Assembly: GCF_007830615.1 (NCBI RefSeq)
Contig: NZ_VLLI01000009.1
Span: forward strand, 124,001-188,000
DNA length: 64,000 nucleotides
Direction of reading: 5' to 3'
Source of the DNA: Mucilaginibacter frigoritolerans
GTDB taxonomy: Bacteria; Bacteroidota; Bacteroidia; Sphingobacteriales; Sphingobacteriaceae
Below, in pieces: positions 60,229-64,000 of this stretch (the stretch's first letter is position 1; every line of letters starts with the position of its first letter). Below the pieces are notes generated by a model that saw nothing but the letters and a program-made list of their open reading frames with translations, had not been told where the DNA came from and made no database searches. Made by a program: the position numbers and the translations under genes.

Positions 60229-60285
60229 GGTCGCTTTCACATATTTGCCTCATCTTTGTACCATTAAATCATAAAAAATTAAAAT

Positions 60286-60594
60286 ATGGAATGGTATCAA
60301 TATCTGGCCGCATTTTTCGCAGGCTTCTTTCTGGCAAACGTAGTTCCTCACTTTGTGAAAGGTATTTGCGGCGATAAATTTCCTACGCCATTTGCCAAAC
60401 CACCGGGCAAAGGTCTTTCTTCGCCTCTGGTAAATGTTATATGGGCGCTATTTAATATGGTAATAGGTTACCTGTTGTTTAAATCAGGACAAGTAGCCTC
60501 TGGTAGTCTCCCTGCATTAATTGTTTTCTTTATTGGTATAGCGGCTTGTGGTATTATGCTGAGCATCCATTTCCAGGAAAAACATAAAGAATAA
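60286..60594 (+). CDS. Small membrane protein of unknown function
   Basis: This 102-aa protein has three predicted membrane segments (about 5-22, 44-62 and 70-92). Between them is a conserved-looking cytoplasmic or periplasmic loop (GDKFPTPFAKPPGKGLSSPL). No domain of known role is recognised. It lies after a CRP-like palindrome and probably is controlled by the Crp/Fnr protein upstream. An MFS transporter follows after 66 nt on the same strand. Confidence 0.72.
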   Translation: MEWYQYLAAFFAGFFLANVVPHFVKGICGDKFPTPFAKPPGKGLSSPLVNVIWALFNMVIGYLLFKSGQVASGSLPALIVFFIGIAACGIMLSIHFQEKHKE

Positions 60595-60660
60595 CCGGGC
60601 AACAATCTCATTTTTTAACATTTATCCTATTAAAGACTCCTTAAATTGATTAAATAAAAC

Positions 60661-61929
60661 ATGGCCGTCACCAGTAAACCAAGTACTTTCAGGGCTTTTC
60701 GCAACCGTAACTACACATTATACTTTACTGGTCAAGGTGTTTCTTTAATAGGTACCTGGATGCAACGAACGGGTGTTAGCTGGGTAGTTTATACACTTAC
60801 GCACTCCCCGTTAATGCTAGGAGTTACCGTGTTTGCATCTCAGTTCCCTTCATTCCTTTTTTCACTGCTAGGAGGCATCGTTTCTGATCGCTATAACAGG
60901 TATAAAGTATTGTTGGTTACGCAGGCAGCTTCCATGGTGCAAGCTATATTGCTGGCCGTACTAACACTTACACATCATTTTGTTGTTTGGGAAATACTAA
61001 CCCTTAGCGTAATACTTGGCATAATCAACGCATTCGATGTACCCGCGAGACAGCCACTGGTTCACGAACTGGTAAATGATCCGGTTGATTTACCAAATGC
61101 ATTGGCATTTAATTCATCTATGAATAATATTGCCCGTCTGGTTGGCCCGGCACTTTCTGGTATTGTATTGGTGAAATTTGGAGCGGGCATTTGTTTCCTT
61201 TTTAATGCATTCAGTTTTTTGGCTGTATTAATATCTCTTTTATTAATGAAGCTGAAACCATACGTACCCTCCCCGATAAAAAAGAAAATCCAGTCAGATT
61301 TAAAGGAAGGCTTTACCTATTTAAAAAACACCCGCGAAATTGCTATGGTATTATTAATGCTTTCATTTTTAAGTCTGCTGGTATTGCCCTATAACACCTT
61401 GTTACCGGTTTTTGCAAAAGTTATTTTTAAAGGGAATGCTGCTACTTATGGCTATATCAACAGCTTTATTGGCCTGGGTGCGGTTGTAGGCGCTATATTT
61501 TTGGCATCAATAAAACCAGAAAAATCCCTTAAACGGGTTTTGCTTATTAACACCATCATTTTTGGCTTTTGCCTGATGCTTTTTGCGCGCATCGGTTATT
61601 TTCCGGTTGCCATGTTATTTGCAACCTTAGGTGGTTTTGCGATGATGACACAAACCACCATATGCATAACCCTGATACAGGTTAACTCTGACAAAAATAT
61701 GCGGGGCAGAGTAATGAGTTTTATGGCTATGGCCTATTTTGGAATGCTACCATTAGGGAGTTTGCTTATTGGTGCGGTATCACAAAAAATAGGGGCACCG
61801 GCTACCATGTTTTGTCAGGGAATGGTTTCACTTTGTATTGCAGCCATTTTCTTTAACTTTTTGATAAAGAAGAAACCGCCCATTAAAGTGCCTGAAACAT
61901 TATTGGAGGAAGAATTATTAAACAATTAA
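60661..61929 (+). CDS. MFS transporter (DHA3/EntS-like exporter)
   Basis: This 422-aa inner-membrane protein has 12 hydrophobic segments. The family boxes are ALRN-like FRAFRNRNYTLYFTGQGVSLIG, GGIVSDRYNRYKVLL and FDVPARQPLVHELV, typical of the DHA3-type (EntS/MFS_3) exporters. It would export small molecules by proton antiport; the substrate is unknown. It follows the small membrane protein gene and precedes a hydrolase gene (23 nt) on the same strand, so the three may be co-transcribed. Confidence 0.88.
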   Translation: MAVTSKPSTFRAFRNRNYTLYFTGQGVSLIGTWMQRTGVSWVVYTLTHSPLMLGVTVFASQFPSFLFSLLGGIVSDRYNRYKVLLVTQAASMVQAILLAVLTLTHHFVVWEILTLSVILGIINAFDVPARQPLVHELVNDPVDLPNALAFNSSMNNIARLVGPALSGIVLVKFGAGICFLFNAFSFLAVLISLLLMKLKPYVPSPIKKKIQSDLKEGFTYLKNTREIAMVLLMLSFLSLLVLPYNTLLPVFAKVIFKGNAATYGYINSFIGLGAVVGAIFLASIKPEKSLKRVLLINTIIFGFCLMLFARIGYFPVAMLFATLGGFAMMTQTTICITLIQVNSDKNMRGRVMSFMAMAYFGMLPLGSLLIGAVSQKIGAPATMFCQGMVSLCIAAIFFNFLIKKKPPIKVPETLLEEELLNN

Positions 61930-61951
61930 AATTATTTATAGAAACATACAC

Positions 61952-62500
61952 ATGGAACAAAACACCGCACTTTTAGTTATGGATATGCAAACCGGAATTT
62001 TAGGTGGATATCCGCAGTTTGCATTGTTAACCGACATGGTTAATAAGGCAATTATCATAGCCCGTAAAAAAAATATACCTGTAATTTTTGTAGTAGTTGG
62101 CTTCAGACGGGGAGCTCCGGAAATAAGCCCGAATAACAAAAGTTTTTCTTCGAGAAAAGATGGCTTTGCCAACATCAACATGGATGAGTTCATGACTGTT
62201 GCTCCGGCTATAACAAAACAAGATAAGGATATAATAGTTATTAAACGCCGTGTAAGTGCTTTTACCGGCAGTGATCTGGAAGTAGTTTTAAGGGGATTAA
62301 ATATACAGCACCTTGTATTAACCGGTATTGCAACCAGTGGTGTAGTACTGTCAACTATTCGCGAAGCATCAGACAAAGATTATCGCCTTACCGTATTAGC
62401 CGATTGTTGTGGCGACCCGGATGAAGAAACTCATCGTGTACTCACAACAAAAGTTTTCACCCGCCAGGCGGAAGTACTCAACATAGATAACTGGAGTTAA
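61952..62500 (+). CDS. Isochorismatase-fold cysteine-hydrolase family protein lacking the usual Cys
   Basis: This 182-aa protein has the isochorismatase-fold Asp motif ALLVMDMQTGIL and the Lys in IVIKRRVSAFTGSDL. At the position of the nucleophile, where family enzymes have Cys (T-D-x-C-V), the sequence reads ATSGVVLSTIREASD with Ser. Without the Cys, hydrolysis by the canonical mechanism is doubtful. It shares an apparent transcript with the MFS gene. A perfect inverted repeat follows. Confidence 0.8.
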   Translation: MEQNTALLVMDMQTGILGGYPQFALLTDMVNKAIIIARKKNIPVIFVVVGFRRGAPEISPNNKSFSSRKDGFANINMDEFMTVAPAITKQDKDIIVIKRRVSAFTGSDLEVVLRGLNIQHLVLTGIATSGVVLSTIREASDKDYRLTVLADCCGDPDEETHRVLTTKVFTRQAEVLNIDNWS

Positions 62501-62558
62501 TTAGATAGCTGATTGAGTTGGATAGGTTAAAACTACTTTCAACTTATCAGCTATCTAA
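62501..62558. terminator. Inverted repeat, likely terminator, between convergent genes
   Basis: TTAGATAGCTGAT (62501-62513) and ATCAGCTATCTAA (62546-62558) form a perfect 13-bp stem, extended by AGTTG/CAACT. It starts at the stop of the isochorismatase-fold gene and ends at the stop of the small 62735 gene. No T tract follows. Confidence 0.55.
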
Positions 62559-62735
62559 CTAACACCAGTTAAAAGTGCCTGGCTCGTGGTTGATGCCGAA
62601 ATGGTTTTTGTTAACTCTTCCGTGTGTAGTATCATAATGCTTGTAATTTTGATAAGGTTTTTTTGAGTGATGTATCTGTGGTTCGGCATTAAGTTCAGCC
62701 TTATCAGGCTGATTACTTTTAGTAACTTTTTTCAT
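62559..62735 (-). CDS. Small basic hypothetical protein
   Basis: A 58-aa protein from ATG 62735: MKKVTKSNQPDKAELNA, then HHSKKPYQNYKHYDTTHG, and ending GTFNWC. It is polar and basic, with no membrane segment or known domain. A GGAGAGG sequence lies 5 nt before this ATG, the clearest Shine-Dalgarno in the window, and supports this start over the ATG 27 nt upstream. Confidence 0.65.
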   Translation of the reverse strand: MKKVTKSNQPDKAELNAEPQIHHSKKPYQNYKHYDTTHGRVNKNHFGINHEPGTFNWC

Positions 62736-62740
62736 AATTT

Positions 62741-62747
62741 CCTCTCC
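62741..62747 (-). promoter_or_regulatory. Shine-Dalgarno GGAGAGG before the small basic protein
   Basis: GGAGAGG with 5-nt spacing to ATG 62735 on the minus strand. Such a strong match is unusual in this AT-rich, SD-poor genome. Confidence 0.65.
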
Positions 62748-62962
62748 TTTATTATTTATCAATTGGTTACACTAAGTTAATTAATAAACAATTCATTTCA
62801 AATAAATTAGCACAATTTATTATTGTATAAATATTACCGTCGTCGTTTTTTAATTACTCATATTTTCCGATAGTTGTTTACTAAACGCTACCACTAATTT
62901 TCTGTAACATTTTACTTTAATTAATATCTTATAATAAACATTTAATACTAAAAAAGACAATC

Positions 62963-63283
62963 ATGTTAGTAACAACAAGCACACATTTGGAGGGTTACAA
63001 AATAACCCAGCACTTAGGTATCATAAGGGGAATTACCGTACGATCAAGAGGTGTTGGTGGTAACATTATGGGAGGTTTACAAACCGTATTTGGTGGCCGC
63101 AATAGTATCTATACTGAGCTTTGTGAAACTGCAAGGGAAGAGGCTTATGAATTAATGATGCAGCACGCACAGGAACATGGCGCAAATGCAGTGATAAACA
63201 TGCGTTATGATGCCAACGAAGTAATGCAGGGCGTAACAGAAGTATTGGCTTACGGAACTGCTGTGGTGGTTGAGAAAGTGTAG
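62963..63283 (+). CDS. YbjQ/UPF0145 family protein
   Basis: This 106-aa protein of the YbjQ (heavy-metal-binding-like, PF01906) family has the family boxes EGYKITQHLGIIRGITVRSR, AREEAYELMMQHAQEHGANAV and NMRYDAN. Members form pentameric rings of unknown function. It is monocistronic, after an AT-rich 200-bp gap in which I see no further signal. Confidence 0.88.
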   Translation: MLVTTSTHLEGYKITQHLGIIRGITVRSRGVGGNIMGGLQTVFGGRNSIYTELCETAREEAYELMMQHAQEHGANAVINMRYDANEVMQGVTEVLAYGTAVVVEKV

Positions 63284-63436
63284 TTTTTTGAGTATTTAAA
63301 CCTATAGAAACGAAAAAAACGGAGGAACGCATCAGCAAAAAAACTGCTGCATTAAGCTATATAAACTGAAAGTAATAAAACCAATTTAATATCCTTTAGT
63401 TAATATTATTTTACAATTTTGTATAAAAAAACAACT

Positions 63437-63910
63437 ATGGGAAATATTATTGGAATTACCGAAGAAAACAGAAAAGCAGTATCAGTTGAATTATCAAAAT
63501 TGTTGGCTGATGAATACGTGCTATACACCAAAACACGCAACTCACATTGGAATGTTGAAGGACCTGATTTTCATTCAATGCATATATTTTTTGAAGGTCA
63601 GTATAATGAGCTTGACGAAATATTGGATAGCGTAGCTGAAAGAATCAGGACACTGGGTCATTATGCGCCAGCTACATTAAAAAGCTTTTTAGATCTTACC
63701 CATTTAACCGAAAAAATCGGCGATAAAAATAACAGCCTGGCTTATATCAAAGAATTATTAGGTGATCACGAAAGCATTATTGAATTTTTAAGAGGCAATA
63801 TTGACCCTTTCGCTAATAAATATCATGACTTGGGTACAAGCGACTATATTACCGGTCTGATGGAAACTCATGAAAAAATGGCTTGGATGCTGCGTTCGCA
63901 TCTTGTTTAA
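63437..63910 (+). CDS. dps: Dps-family DNA-binding ferritin
   Basis: This 157-aa mini-ferritin (ATG 63437) binds DNA and oxidises Fe(II) with H2O2. The ferroxidase residues appear in RNSHWNVEGPDFHSMHIFFE and LDEILDSVAERIRTLG (Dps motif with H, D and E). The N-terminus (MGNIIGITEENRKAVS) is short and gives a small DNA-binding tail. The TTG-started extension to 63419 is rejected. It is followed by a repeat-like inverted sequence. Confidence 0.92.
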   Translation: MGNIIGITEENRKAVSVELSKLLADEYVLYTKTRNSHWNVEGPDFHSMHIFFEGQYNELDEILDSVAERIRTLGHYAPATLKSFLDLTHLTEKIGDKNNSLAYIKELLGDHESIIEFLRGNIDPFANKYHDLGTSDYITGLMETHEKMAWMLRSHLV

Positions 63911-63933
63911 TTAATGTATCAGAGGCTGGGGAT

Positions 63934-63984
63934 TAGAGAGATAATTACTTTATTCTAACTAATCTCTGGCCTCTAATCTCTCTA
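63934..63984. repeat. Inverted repeat after dps
   Basis: TAGAGAGAT (63934-63942) and ATCTCTCTA (63976-63984) are reverse complements, and the same bases recur as ATTAGAGAG/TAATCTCTC. It may end the dps transcript. No coding potential is seen in 63911-64000. Confidence 0.45.
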
Positions 63985-63990
63985 AATTAG

Positions 63991-63998
63991 TACTTTTG
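63991..63998 (+). promoter_or_regulatory. -7 promoter box (TACTTTTG) at the window edge
   Basis: An exact TAnnTTTG match is followed by CT at the last base of the window. The gene it serves lies outside. Confidence 0.5.
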
Positions 63999-64000
63999 CT

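Noticed and set aside
1..64000. tRNA, rRNA, CRISPR arrays, insertion sequences and prophage genes
   Set aside because: I looked for tRNA-like cloverleaf ends, repeat-spacer arrays and transposase or integrase motifs and found none. A covariance-model tRNA search would settle the RNA question.

Overview
The window reads as a chromosomal segment of a Bacteroidota bacterium, most likely Sphingobacteriaceae (Pedobacter/Mucilaginibacter-like; the genus is inferred). The reasons are AT-rich intergenic DNA, the Bacteroidota promoter box TAnnTTTG in front of many genes, almost no Shine-Dalgarno sequences, and family choices such as DUF4369-type TlpA lipoproteins, GH92, Bacteroidota-type Crp/Fnr, YXWGXW proteins and Omp85/TolB fusions. 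I saw no rRNA, tRNA, CRISPR array, phage or transposase gene. About 60 protein genes are supported, mostly housekeeping and accessory metabolism.

Layout. 1-3.5 kb: tail of gatB, a TlpA-like lipoprotein, an OmpR-type response regulator, an H1-like Lys/Ala-rich protein and an RluA-type pseudouridine synthase. 3.6-9.6 kb: an arginine island (arginine decarboxylase and two guanidino-modifying hydrolases on the minus strand, with argS divergent). 9.6-16.9 kb: a YXWGXW lipoprotein, bioF-bioD-3-hydroxyacyl-CoA dehydrogenase, an Spy-like protein, a retropepsin-like protease, an XRE/S24 regulator divergent from a GIY-YIG protein, MsrB and fasciclin. 17-31 kb: a metallopeptidase/TolB/Omp85 fusion, PBP1A, PPK2, a PAP2/haloperoxidase-type enzyme, a class II cyclic-nucleotide phosphodiesterase, GH92 mannosidase, and an omega-amidase plus aminotransferase pair. 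31-41 kb: a TrpXYZ-like ABC transporter, an orphan promoter with a 30-codon ORF, TPR, cytochrome c plus a PQQ-type dehydrogenase, Crp/Fnr, oxidoreductases, DUF3820 and MsrA.

41.4-49.0 kb holds one minus-strand sulfate-assimilation operon: sulfite reductase, cobA, a Met8-TSUP transporter fusion, cysH (APS-reductase type), cysD and cysN. Its roughly 170-nt leader is the most striking feature of the window. A promoter box is followed by a 21-codon ORF containing tandem Cys codons and four Met codons. Downstream lie a hairpin over the Cys codons, an antiterminator and a U7 intrinsic terminator, all before the sulfite reductase start. This is the layout of a ribosome-mediated transcription attenuator responding to charged tRNA-Cys. 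A palindrome beside the promoter and a nearby Rrf2-type regulator gene suggest a second layer of control.

49-64 kb: an ectonucleotide phosphodiesterase, the Rrf2 regulator, a MOSC protein, an unusual mono-heme lipoprotein, an M1-like peptidase, a PAS/GAF histidine kinase, a second Crp/Fnr protein followed by a CRP-consensus-like palindrome and a small membrane protein, an MFS exporter, an isochorismatase-fold protein, YbjQ and Dps. Intergenic DNA carries several non-coding repeats (near 37.3, 51.9 and 54.4-54.6 kb) that look like family-specific REP/MITE-like elements. Several genes have the promoter box only 4-6 nt before the start codon, which implies leaderless or near-leaderless mRNAs.
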